55,062 nucleotides of DNA from Acidobacteriota bacterium (GTDB lineage Bacteria; Acidobacteriota; Blastocatellia; Chloracidobacteriales; JADJPF01). How positions within the stretch are numbered: the stretch's first letter is position 1; every line of letters starts with the position of its first letter. The stretch spans positions 1-55,062 of the forward strand of contig JACQZQ010000127.1 in the NCBI GenBank assembly GCA_016213785.1. Reading direction: 5' to 3'. Below, piece after piece: positions 16,177 to 24,066 of this stretch. The notes under the pieces are model-generated. The model searched no databases, had not been told where the DNA came from, and worked only from the letters and a program-made list of their open reading frames with translations. Position numbers and translations under genes: made by a program.

Positions 16177-17313
16177 ATGCCAAACATAGCAATAGAAACA
16201 CATTGTATTAGTTTTGAGCGGCTTTTAAGACCAATTGAAGGAAAAAATTCTTCTGGAGATAATCTTCAATATGCTGTGCTCTATGATGATATTCGTGAAG
16301 CTCGGCGTAGTGAAGATATTGAGGAATTAGGAGAGTGGAAACGCGAAACAAAAACATCTGATTGGAATAAAGTAATAGCTTTATCAACAGATGCACTAGA
16401 GACAAAAACCAAAGACCTTCAACTAGCAGTTTGGTTTTCAGAAGCACTAGTAAATAGCTACGGTTTTGTAGGTTTATGTGATAGTTTACAACTTTTAAAG
16501 GGTTTGTTAGAAAATTTTTGGGATTCAATTTATCCTGAAAACGAAGATGGAGATTTAGAAGCTCGTGCTAATGCTTTTTCTTGGTTTGATAGCCAAATTT
16601 CTATATGTATAAAACAATTCCCCATTACAGCTTCTAACCTAACAGATAATTATTCTTATTTACAGTATGAAGAATCCAAACTCTTTGATATTCCAGAAAA
16701 AATAGATGATTTAAGCTCTGAAGAAAAACGTAAAATAGAAGAATTAAAAGAACTAGCAGAAAAAGAAAAGAAAACAACATCAGAACAATGGCGTAAAGCA
16801 CAAAATACTTCACCAATTAGTTTTTATCAAACAACATTTAATCTACTTGATAAATGCTTAAAAGCCTTTTTAGAGCTTGATAAATTAATGGATGAAAAAT
16901 TTTTATCACAAACACCTGGTTTAGGAAAACTAAAAAAATCTTTAGAAGATATTTTTAGTTTAATAGGAAAGATTTACAAAGAAAAACAGCCTATAAAAAT
17001 TATTTCTGAACCCCAAACTAATTTACCACAAGACTTAATAGAGAGTATGGAAAAATCCTCAATAGCTGAGCAAACATCCACAAAAAATCTTCCAATAAGT
17101 GCTGGAGCTATTAGCTGTCGAGAAGATGCCTTAGATAGATTAAAAAATGTAGCAGGATATTTCCGTAAAACAGAACCTCATAGCCCAGTAGCTTTCCTTG
17201 TAGAACGAGCTATTAAATGGGGTGAAATGCCCTTAGATCAGTGGTTAGAAGAGGTTATTAAAAATAGCGAAGCTCTAGACCAAGTAAGGGAGACTCTAGG
17301 GATAAAAAATTAA
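16177..17313 (+). CDS. tssA: T6SS protein TssA (ImpA family)
   Basis: The 378-residue protein begins with the ImpA-related N-terminal domain (LLRPIEGKNSSGDNLQYAVLYDDIREARR, DWNKVIALSTDAL, LQLAVWFSEAL, GLLENFWDSIYPENEDGD). A charged helical middle region follows, and a short C-terminal domain ends it (CREDALDRLKNVAGYFRKTEPHSP, VAFLVERAIKWGEMPLDQWL). TssA proteins recruit baseplate parts and cap or prime tail-sheath growth in the cytoplasm. AAAAGGAG precedes the ATG. It is the last gene before the next sigma-54-type promoter, so tssM-tagJ-tssA form one transcription block. Confidence 0.92.
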   Translation: MPNIAIETHCISFERLLRPIEGKNSSGDNLQYAVLYDDIREARRSEDIEELGEWKRETKTSDWNKVIALSTDALETKTKDLQLAVWFSEALVNSYGFVGLCDSLQLLKGLLENFWDSIYPENEDGDLEARANAFSWFDSQISICIKQFPITASNLTDNYSYLQYEESKLFDIPEKIDDLSSEEKRKIEELKELAEKEKKTTSEQWRKAQNTSPISFYQTTFNLLDKCLKAFLELDKLMDEKFLSQTPGLGKLKKSLEDIFSLIGKIYKEKQPIKIISEPQTNLPQDLIESMEKSSIAEQTSTKNLPISAGAISCREDALDRLKNVAGYFRKTEPHSPVAFLVERAIKWGEMPLDQWLEEVIKNSEALDQVRETLGIKN

Positions 17314-17316
17314 GTT

Positions 17317-17332
17317 TGGCAATAAATTTGCA
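17317..17332 (+). promoter_or_regulatory. sigma-54 promoter ahead of tssB
   Basis: TGGCAATAAATTTGCA has GG at 17318-17319 and GC at 17330-17331, exactly 10 bases apart, with TGGCA and TTGCA both nearly consensus. It starts four bases after the tssA stop. A start near 17343 implies a leader of about 120 bases before the tssB ATG. Confidence 0.72.
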
Positions 17333-17465
17333 CAAGCATATTGTAGATGAGTTAACCCTTTGTTAATTGAGAGTATTTTTTAAGAGTGAACTTCTTATTA
17401 ACTTATAGTGATTAAATATTAATTCGATTGCTAATTAACGCTCTCTAAGAAAGGATAGAAATTTT

Positions 17466-17984
17466 ATGCCTAAAAAAGAAAGTCTCCAGCATAAACTTGA
17501 TCGAGTTCGTTCGCCAAGAGTACATATTACTTATGATGTTGAAATTGGTGGCGCGATTGAAATGAAAGAACTTCCTTTTGTTATTGGCGTTTTGGGTGAT
17601 TTTTCTGGCAAACCAGCACAAGCACCCCCAAAGTTAAAAGACCGCAAATTTATTGAAATTGATCGAGATAACTTTAATCAAGTAATGTCGGGTATGAAAC
17701 CTCGGGCAGCTTTTTCTATAGAAAACAAACTAACCGATGATGATTCTAAGATGAATGTAGAGTTGAACTTTAGAGAAATGGAAGACTTTAGCCCAGATAA
17801 AGTAGTTCAACAAGTTGCCCCATTGAAAAAAATGATTGAGGCTCGACGCAAGCTTTCTGATTTGCTCTCTCAAATGGATGGTAATGATAGATTAGGTGAA
17901 CTGCTGCAAGATATTGTTCAAAATACTGATAAACAACAGCAATTAAGCAAAGATCTTGGTTTGGAAATGCAAGATAATGTGTAA
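17466..17984 (+). CDS. tssB: T6SS contractile sheath small subunit TssB (VipA)
   Basis: The 172-residue protein shows the TssB pattern: RVRSPRVHITYDVEIGGA near the N-terminus, ELPFVIGVLGDFSG, RKFIEIDRDNFNQVM, and a C-terminal helical part around APLKKMIEARRKLSDLL. It pairs with TssC to form the contractile sheath around the Hcp tube in the cytoplasm. AGAAAGGA precedes the ATG. The tssC start follows 12 bases after the stop, as usual for this stoichiometric pair. Confidence 0.96.
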   Translation: MPKKESLQHKLDRVRSPRVHITYDVEIGGAIEMKELPFVIGVLGDFSGKPAQAPPKLKDRKFIEIDRDNFNQVMSGMKPRAAFSIENKLTDDDSKMNVELNFREMEDFSPDKVVQQVAPLKKMIEARRKLSDLLSQMDGNDRLGELLQDIVQNTDKQQQLSKDLGLEMQDNV

Positions 17985-17996
17985 AGGAGACAAACC

Positions 17997-19490
17997 ATGA
18001 GTAAAGCAATAGAAAGCCAACAATCTCTAACAACTAGCCTTGAGCAACAAACTGAAGTTAGTTTGCTAGATCAGATTATTTCTGAAGGCCATTTGGCTCG
18101 TAATGAATCCCAAAAAGAAATGGCTAAGGATCTAGTTTCTGAATTTGTCCAACAAGTAATGCAAGGTGAAATGGTTTATTCTAAAGATATTGAAGCTATG
18201 ATCAATAATCGTATTGCTCAGCTTGATAAACTAATTTCATTACAAATGAATGAGATTATGCATGCAGAAGATTTTCAAAAATTAGAAGCATCCTGGCGAG
18301 GTTTGCATCACTTAGTCTTTGAAAGTGAAACTAGCACTATGCTTAAGATCCGAGTTATGAATGTGTCAAAGAAAGACTTAATACGCGATCTAGAGCGTGC
18401 AGTAGAATTTGATCAATCAGCGCTCTTTAAAAAGCTTTATGAAGAAGAATATGGAACATTTGGTGGGGCACCTTATGGTGCCTTGATTGGTGATTATGAG
18501 TTTAGTAATCATCCACAAGATTTGTTCTTGTTAGAAAAAATCTCAAATATTGCTGCTGCATCACATGCACCATTTGTTGCTGCTGCTTCATCGCAACTTT
18601 TTGGTTGGGACGATTTTACACAACTTGTTGAAGTAAGAGATTTAGCCAAAATTTTTGATCGTGTTGAATATGTCAAATGGCGATCATTTCGTGAGTCAGA
18701 AGACTCACGTTATGTAGGTCTTTGTTTACCACATACTTTAATGCGCTTACCTTATGGAAGAGATACGGTTCCAACAGAAACTTTTAACTTTACTGAAACT
18801 GTTGATGGAACAGATCATAAAAAATATCTTTGGGGCAATGCAGCTTATTCTTTTGGTACACGGCTTACAGAAGCTTTTGCCAAGTATTATTGGACTGTAG
18901 CAATACGTGGTGTAGAAGGAGGAGGACTTGTCCAAGGGCTTCCAACACATACTTTCCGCACAGATGAGGGTGAAGTAGCATTAAAATGTCCAGTAGAAAT
19001 TTCTATTACTGATAGACGTGAAAAAGAATTTGCTGATCTAGGATTTATTCCATTAGTACATTGCAAAAATACAGACTATGCTGCTTTTTTTAGCGCACAA
19101 TCTACAAATAAAGCAAAAAAATATGATACAGATGCGGCTAATGCTAATGCTAGGTTATCAGCACAGTTACAATATATTTTTGCAGTATCAAGATTTGCTC
19201 ATTACCTAAAATCAATGATGCGAGACAAAATAGGCTCTTTTATGTCACGCAAAAATTGTGAAGATTTTCTTAATCGCTGGATTAGCAACTATGTGCTACT
19301 TGATGATACTGCTGGTCAAGAATTAAAGGCTCAATATCCACTTCGTGAGGCACATATTGATGTTGTGGAAGTAGCTGGAAAACCAGGAGTTTATAAAGCA
19401 GTTGCTTTTCTAAAACCACACTTCCAATTAGAAGAATTAACAGTTTCTCTAAGACTTGTAGCCGAGTTACCTCAACCAGCACAAAAGTAA
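17997..19490 (+). CDS. tssC: T6SS contractile sheath large subunit TssC (VipB)
   Basis: The 497-residue protein is full length for TssC, with ASWRGLHHLVFESET, the ...GALIGDYEFSNHPQDL region, SSQLFGWDDFTQL, and the highly conserved YVGLCLPHTLMRLPYG and YLWGNAAYSFGTRLTEAF segments. It forms the sheath with TssB and is recycled by ClpV. A purine-rich ribosome site, AAAGGAG, precedes the ATG. A strong stem-loop follows the gene before hcp. Confidence 0.97.
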   Translation: MSKAIESQQSLTTSLEQQTEVSLLDQIISEGHLARNESQKEMAKDLVSEFVQQVMQGEMVYSKDIEAMINNRIAQLDKLISLQMNEIMHAEDFQKLEASWRGLHHLVFESETSTMLKIRVMNVSKKDLIRDLERAVEFDQSALFKKLYEEEYGTFGGAPYGALIGDYEFSNHPQDLFLLEKISNIAAASHAPFVAAASSQLFGWDDFTQLVEVRDLAKIFDRVEYVKWRSFRESEDSRYVGLCLPHTLMRLPYGRDTVPTETFNFTETVDGTDHKKYLWGNAAYSFGTRLTEAFAKYYWTVAIRGVEGGGLVQGLPTHTFRTDEGEVALKCPVEISITDRREKEFADLGFIPLVHCKNTDYAAFFSAQSTNKAKKYDTDAANANARLSAQLQYIFAVSRFAHYLKSMMRDKIGSFMSRKNCEDFLNRWISNYVLLDDTAGQELKAQYPLREAHIDVVEVAGKPGVYKAVAFLKPHFQLEELTVSLRLVAELPQPAQK

Positions 19491-19502
19491 ATAACTCTTA
19501 AA

Positions 19503-19536
19503 TGTGGCAGAAATTATTTTACTAATTTCTGCCACA
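19503..19536 (+). terminator. strong stem-loop between tssC and hcp
   Basis: Arms at 19503-19516 (TGTGGCAGAAATTA) and 19523-19536 pair perfectly over 14 bp with a six-base loop. There is no downstream U-tract, so it may act as a processing or stability element, or as a partial terminator that sets Hcp levels apart from sheath levels. Confidence 0.6.
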
Positions 19537-19564
19537 ACCTAAGCTTATTGAAAAGGATAGTCTT

Positions 19565-20170
19565 ATGGCAGAACTTAATCAGATATCCCGAGCAGATGTA
19601 GGTAAATCTGACATAGGTGAATTATTAAACCTTATCCGAACATTGATTTCTGGCCCACCAAAAATGGAGGAGTACCGAGGTACAGCTTTTCTTTCTATTA
19701 ACGGGATTAAAGGTGAAAGCACACATGACAAACACGAAGGAGAAATAGAAGTTCTTGATTTTCATTGGAGCGTAGCTCAACCTCATGCTGGTTCAGCAAG
19801 TAGCGGCAGTGCAACAAGAACAGAACGAGCACATTTTGGAGATCTTTCTATTTATAAAGCTATTGATACCTCATCACCAGCCTTAGCGCATGCTTGTGCT
19901 AGTGGGCTACATTTAAGTAATGCTGTGTTACAACTTTGCCGTGCTGGAGGTGAGGCACAAGTTTATATGAAATATACTTTATCTGACGTTGTTATTACTA
20001 ATGTTAGAGCAGGTGGTCGCGGTTATGGAGAAAAAATTCCACTAGAAGAAATCTCTTTAAGTTATAGCCAAATTGAATGGGAGTATTTTCCTACAAAAGT
20101 TTCTTCTGGTCGTGTTGAAGGTCGTAAGGTTAAAAATTGGAATTTAAAAACCAATCGCGAAAGCAGTTAA
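19565..20170 (+). CDS. hcp: Hcp-family tube protein with N-terminal extension
   Basis: Residues about 40-201 match Hcp (TssD): AFLSINGIKGESTHDKHEGEIEVLDF, a Gly/Ser-rich loop, ARAHFGD-like TERAHFGDLSIYKAID, and the C-terminal VEGRKVKNWNLK. The first roughly 38 residues (GKSDIGELLNLIRTLISGP) are not part of a normal Hcp; they form a likely amphipathic helix plus linker. The start has a clear AAAAGGA site. It sits directly before a standard Hcp gene, so mixed tubes or a specialised cap or cargo-bearing subunit are possible. Hcp rings form the expelled tube; the extension's role is unknown. Confidence 0.88.
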   Translation: MAELNQISRADVGKSDIGELLNLIRTLISGPPKMEEYRGTAFLSINGIKGESTHDKHEGEIEVLDFHWSVAQPHAGSASSGSATRTERAHFGDLSIYKAIDTSSPALAHACASGLHLSNAVLQLCRAGGEAQVYMKYTLSDVVITNVRAGGRGYGEKIPLEEISLSYSQIEWEYFPTKVSSGRVEGRKVKNWNLKTNRESS

Positions 20171-20200
20171 TCACTTCCAAACTTCCTAAGGAGTAAGATT

Positions 20201-20689
20201 ATGGATGCATTTCTAAAAATTGATGGAATTGAAGGCGAAAGTATGGATGATAAGCACAAAGGTGAAATCGAAATACTTTCATTTAGTTGGGGTGTAATGC
20301 AAGCTTCAGCAGGAGTTGCTAGTACAGCCGGTTCACTTTCTGCTGGACGAGCACAATTTCAAGATCTAAGCATAGTAAAACTGCTTGATAAAGCTTCTCC
20401 CAAACTAGCCTTAGCCTGTGCAACAGGTGAACACTTAAAGTCAGCTTGTTTATCGCTACATCGTGCTGGTGGAGAAAAAGAACTTTATATGGAATATAAA
20501 TTAACTGATGTATTGATAACTTCTGTTCGTCCTGGCGGCAGCAGCCAAGGAGAAACTATCCCAATGGAAGAAGTTACTATGAACTATGGAAAAATAGAAC
20601 TTAAATATATTCCAACAAAAGTTGAAGGAGGCAGAGGCTCAGGTAGTGTTGTAGCAGGTTGGGATCTAAAGTTAAATAAGAAAGTGTAA
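20201..20689 (+). CDS. hcp: T6SS tube protein Hcp (TssD)
   Basis: The 162-residue protein is a standard-length Hcp: MDAFLKIDGIEGESMDDKHKGEIEILSFSWG, ARAQFQ-type SAGRAQFQDLSIVKLLDKASP, the ITSVRPGGSSQGE loop, and a C-terminal VVAGWDLKLNKKV. It forms hexameric rings stacked as the inner tube. AAGGAG precedes the ATG. It resembles the preceding longer Hcp throughout the core, consistent with tandem duplication followed by divergence. Confidence 0.95.
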   Translation: MDAFLKIDGIEGESMDDKHKGEIEILSFSWGVMQASAGVASTAGSLSAGRAQFQDLSIVKLLDKASPKLALACATGEHLKSACLSLHRAGGEKELYMEYKLTDVLITSVRPGGSSQGETIPMEEVTMNYGKIELKYIPTKVEGGRGSGSVVAGWDLKLNKKV

Positions 20690-20693
20690 AACT

Positions 20694-21176
20694 ATGAGTA
20701 GATTTGACAGTGAGATACATATTACCCCATCAGTAATAGATCGTTTGCTTGATAATGAGCCAGAGCTAACACAAGAACCTCTGGCTTTGCACTCACGTAG
20801 TTTGCAACAGTTTAAACAAGCTGTAAAACGTGATCTAGAATGGTTACTTAACACACGTCAAACATTAAAAATATCTGCTGACTTAAAAGAGTTAAATCAC
20901 TCTATTGCTAATTATGGGTTGCCCGATCTTTCAAATGTAAATGTTAAAAGTGTTGATGAGCAACATAAATTAGAGCAATTGTTAGAAAGAATAATTAAAA
21001 TATTTGAGCCTCGGTTAGAAGATACTTTAGTAAAACTTGAGCCTGTACTAGAAAATGAACCTGCTTTACATTTTCGTATTGATGCAAGGCTTAAAGTTGA
21101 ACCTGCGCCAGAACCAGTAAGCTTTGATACGGTGCTGCGCCTTGATAGTGGTCGTTATTTTGTTAAGGAGGGGTAA
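20694..21176 (+). CDS. tssE: T6SS baseplate protein TssE (gp25-like)
   Basis: The 160-residue protein matches TssE: ITPSVIDRLLDNEP, FKQAVKRDLEWLLNTRQ, SIANYGLPDLS, IIKIFEPRLEDTLVKL and a beta-rich C-terminus (FRIDARLKVEP, VSFDTVLRLDSGRYFV). It is a baseplate wedge component that seeds the sheath. Its ATG lies four bases after the hcp stop, and its stop overlaps the tssF start by one base, so tight translational coupling is expected. Confidence 0.93.
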   Translation: MSRFDSEIHITPSVIDRLLDNEPELTQEPLALHSRSLQQFKQAVKRDLEWLLNTRQTLKISADLKELNHSIANYGLPDLSNVNVKSVDEQHKLEQLLERIIKIFEPRLEDTLVKLEPVLENEPALHFRIDARLKVEPAPEPVSFDTVLRLDSGRYFVKEG

Positions 21177-23041
21177 TGAGAGATGAACTCTTAGGGTATT
21201 ATGAAAAAGAATTAGCTTTTTTAAGACAAATGGGAGCAGAATTTGCAGAAAAATATCCTAAAGTTGCTGGAAGACTACTTTTAGAAAAAGATAAGTGCGA
21301 AGATCCTCATGTAGAACGTCTTATTGAAGCTTTTGCCTTTCTAGCTGGGCGTATACGTCTAAAACTAGACGATGAGTTTCCTGAAATAACAGAATCTCTT
21401 CTTAACATTCTCTACCCACATTACCTAAACCCTATACCATCAATGTCTATTGCTAAGTTTAGCCTTGACCCTGAACAAGGAAAACTAACTACTAGTTATC
21501 AAATTAATAAAGGGACTACTCTTTATTCAAAACCAATTCATGGTACACCTTGCCGCTTTCGTACTTCTTATTCAACTACATTATGGCCTCTGGAAATAAT
21601 ATCTGCCGAACTAGGTTCTAATGTGCCTACTGATTCTCATGGTAGGTATAGTCAAGCATTTATCAGGCTTTCTTTACGTTGTCTAAATAACACTCAACTA
21701 TCTGAGCTAAAACAAAATGAAAGTAAAAGAGCAGAACCAATTAGCCAACTACGTTTTTTTCTTAATGGAGAAGCACAGCTTGTTTATCCCCTCTATGAGT
21801 TTATGTTTAATCATGTTACCAATATAGAATTACGTTCTATTAAAGGAAAGAGAATTTTAGGTAGCACCCCAAATGTAATTACACTACCAAGTAGTAATAT
21901 TCAAGCTGTAGGTTTTAGTGAAGATGAGGGGTTACTACCTTATACTGCACGCTCATTTATAGGGTATCGCTTATTAACAGAATATTTTGCCTTTCCAGAA
22001 AAATATCTATTTTTTGATTTATTAGGTATTGATTTAGCGGCTAAAGCTGGATTTGGAGAAGAGTTTGAAATATTTATTTATTTAAAAGATATTACCCCTC
22101 CAACTGCTCGCATAGAGGCATCAACTTTTCAACTAGGTTGCACGCCTATTATTAATCTTTTTCACAAAACTGCTGAACCTATTCAACTTACACATCAACA
22201 ATATGAATATCATGTTATTGCCGATATTCATCGCCAAATGGCAACAGAGATCTATTCTATAGATGATGTGATAACTACAGACCCTTATTTACAACAAGCA
22301 CAACATTATCAACCTTTTTATTCTTTAAGACATACTTATAAGACTGAACAAACTAAAACTTTTTGGTATACAAATAGACGTGTTTCGCAACGTAAAGACG
22401 ATCCAGGAACAGAAATTTATATTTCACTAGTAGATCTTGATTTTAATCCTAATGTTCCAGCAGTAGAAACTTTAACTCTATCAGTAACTTGTACTAACCG
22501 AGACTTACCCGCAAAACTGCCTTTTGGAGGCCAAGACGGAGATTTTCAAGTAGAAGGTAATGCCCCTATTTCGCGGGTTATTTGTTTAAAAAAACCTACT
22601 AATACTTTGCGTCCACCAATGCGACGTTCAGCACATTGGCGGCTGATTTCACATTTAAGTTTAAATTATTTATCAATTGTTGAAAGTAAAGAAAATTCTG
22701 CTGAAGCTTTACGAGAGATTTTGTTACTTTATGATTTTATGGATTCTCCTGCCACAAGAAAACAAATTTATGGAATTGAAAAGGTAAGTAGTCGTCGAAT
22801 AGTTCGCCAAATAGGCCCACGTATTGGAACTGGGTTTGTTCGTGGAATAGAATGCTCTATTGAGTTTGATGAAGATAAATTTGTTGGTAGTGGCGTTTTT
22901 CTGTTTGCTTCTGTGCTAGAACGCTTTTTAGCGCTTTATACTTCTATTAATTCTTTTAGCCAACTGAAAATCAGCACTAAACAACGGGAAGGATGGGTAA
23001 AAACATGGCTACCTCGTTTAGGCGATCAAATCCTTCTTTAA
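21176..23041 (+). CDS. tssF: T6SS baseplate protein TssF (ImpG/VasA)
   Basis: The 621-residue protein opens with the family signature LLGYYEKELAFLRQMGAEFAEKYPKVAGRL, followed by CEDPHVERLIEAFAFLAGRI and ESLLNILYPHYLNPIPSMSI. Near the C-terminus it has the RPP/WRLISHLSLNYLS and GFVRGIEC segments typical of TssF. Length is normal. It forms the wedge with TssG and TssE. AAGGAGG lies just before the ATG inside the end of tssE. Confidence 0.95.
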   Translation: MRDELLGYYEKELAFLRQMGAEFAEKYPKVAGRLLLEKDKCEDPHVERLIEAFAFLAGRIRLKLDDEFPEITESLLNILYPHYLNPIPSMSIAKFSLDPEQGKLTTSYQINKGTTLYSKPIHGTPCRFRTSYSTTLWPLEIISAELGSNVPTDSHGRYSQAFIRLSLRCLNNTQLSELKQNESKRAEPISQLRFFLNGEAQLVYPLYEFMFNHVTNIELRSIKGKRILGSTPNVITLPSSNIQAVGFSEDEGLLPYTARSFIGYRLLTEYFAFPEKYLFFDLLGIDLAAKAGFGEEFEIFIYLKDITPPTARIEASTFQLGCTPIINLFHKTAEPIQLTHQQYEYHVIADIHRQMATEIYSIDDVITTDPYLQQAQHYQPFYSLRHTYKTEQTKTFWYTNRRVSQRKDDPGTEIYISLVDLDFNPNVPAVETLTLSVTCTNRDLPAKLPFGGQDGDFQVEGNAPISRVICLKKPTNTLRPPMRRSAHWRLISHLSLNYLSIVESKENSAEALREILLLYDFMDSPATRKQIYGIEKVSSRRIVRQIGPRIGTGFVRGIECSIEFDEDKFVGSGVFLFASVLERFLALYTSINSFSQLKISTKQREGWVKTWLPRLGDQILL

Positions 23042-24048
23042 AACAACGCCTAGCCCAAGAACCATATTATTTTGATTTTTTTCAAGCAGTAAGGCTTTTA
23101 GAAAGAAGTTTTCCTACTCGTCTTACTGTTGGTCGCGATAGTAATCCTAAAGAAGAGGTAACACGTTTTCATAATCATATTTCACTTAATTTTCCATCTA
23201 GTGAAATAAATAAAATTGTATTTTCTCCAGAAGATTTACCTACACAAACATCAAACAAAATGTTTGTAAGATTTATGGGAATGGCTGGGGTAAATGGTGT
23301 ATTGCCCTTATCTTATACAGAGCTTCTAATTGAACGCCGACGCTATAAGGATCAAACTTTAGCAGATTTTTTAGATATTTTTAATCATCGGATGATCTCC
23401 TTATTTTACCGAGCATGGGAAAAATATAGATTTCCAGTAGTTTATGAGAGAGGTACTGATGACTATTTTACAGATTATCTTTTTGACACTATTGGAATTG
23501 GTACTAAAGGTTTACAAAAAAGGCTTAATTTTCCTGATAAAGCTTTACTTCTTTATGGTGGCCTTATTGGTCAAAAACCTCATTCTATCAGTGCAATAGC
23601 TGCTATTCTAAGAGATTTCTTTCAAATCCCTACTAAAGTAGAACCCTTTACTGGTCAATGGTTAAAACTTGACTCTGAGAGTATAACTCAACTTGGAAAA
23701 AGTAATAGTATACTAGGACAAAGTACTATAGTAGGAGCTAAAATTTGGGATCAGCAATCTAAATTTTGTTTAATCTTTGGGCCGCTAAAATTTCAAGAAT
23801 TTAAGGAGTTTTTGCCCATTGGCTCAGCTTACCAATCCGTCATTGATTTAATACGTTTGTTAGTTGGGCAAGAACTTGATTTTGATGAGCAATTAGTTCT
23901 TAAAAAAACAGAGGTTCCTACTTGTAAAATAACAAATAACCAAAAACAAGGTATGTTATTAGGTTGGACTACCTGGCTTAAAACTAAAGAATTTAATCAA
24001 GACGATAGGCAAGTAGTGCTTAGGACTGATGGTGATTTTCTAATGTAG
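22993..24048 (+). CDS. tssG: T6SS baseplate protein TssG (ImpH/VasB)
   Basis: The protein has the TssG signature KQRLAQEPYYFDFFQAVRLLERSFP near the start and FMGMAGVNGVLPLSYTELL in the first third. The middle holds IFNHRMISLFYRAWEKYRF and a later INPLG-like QFKEFLPIGSAYQSVIDLIRLLVG. The beginning overlaps the end of tssF. The ATG at 22993 has a purine run immediately against it, so the in-frame ATG at 23005 is an equally plausible start and would give 347 residues. It is a baseplate wedge protein. Confidence 0.93.
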   Translation: MGKNMATSFRRSNPSLKQRLAQEPYYFDFFQAVRLLERSFPTRLTVGRDSNPKEEVTRFHNHISLNFPSSEINKIVFSPEDLPTQTSNKMFVRFMGMAGVNGVLPLSYTELLIERRRYKDQTLADFLDIFNHRMISLFYRAWEKYRFPVVYERGTDDYFTDYLFDTIGIGTKGLQKRLNFPDKALLLYGGLIGQKPHSISAIAAILRDFFQIPTKVEPFTGQWLKLDSESITQLGKSNSILGQSTIVGAKIWDQQSKFCLIFGPLKFQEFKEFLPIGSAYQSVIDLIRLLVGQELDFDEQLVLKKTEVPTCKITNNQKQGMLLGWTTWLKTKEFNQDDRQVVLRTDGDFLM

Positions 24049-24066
24049 CCTAGAAAGGTGGTGGTT

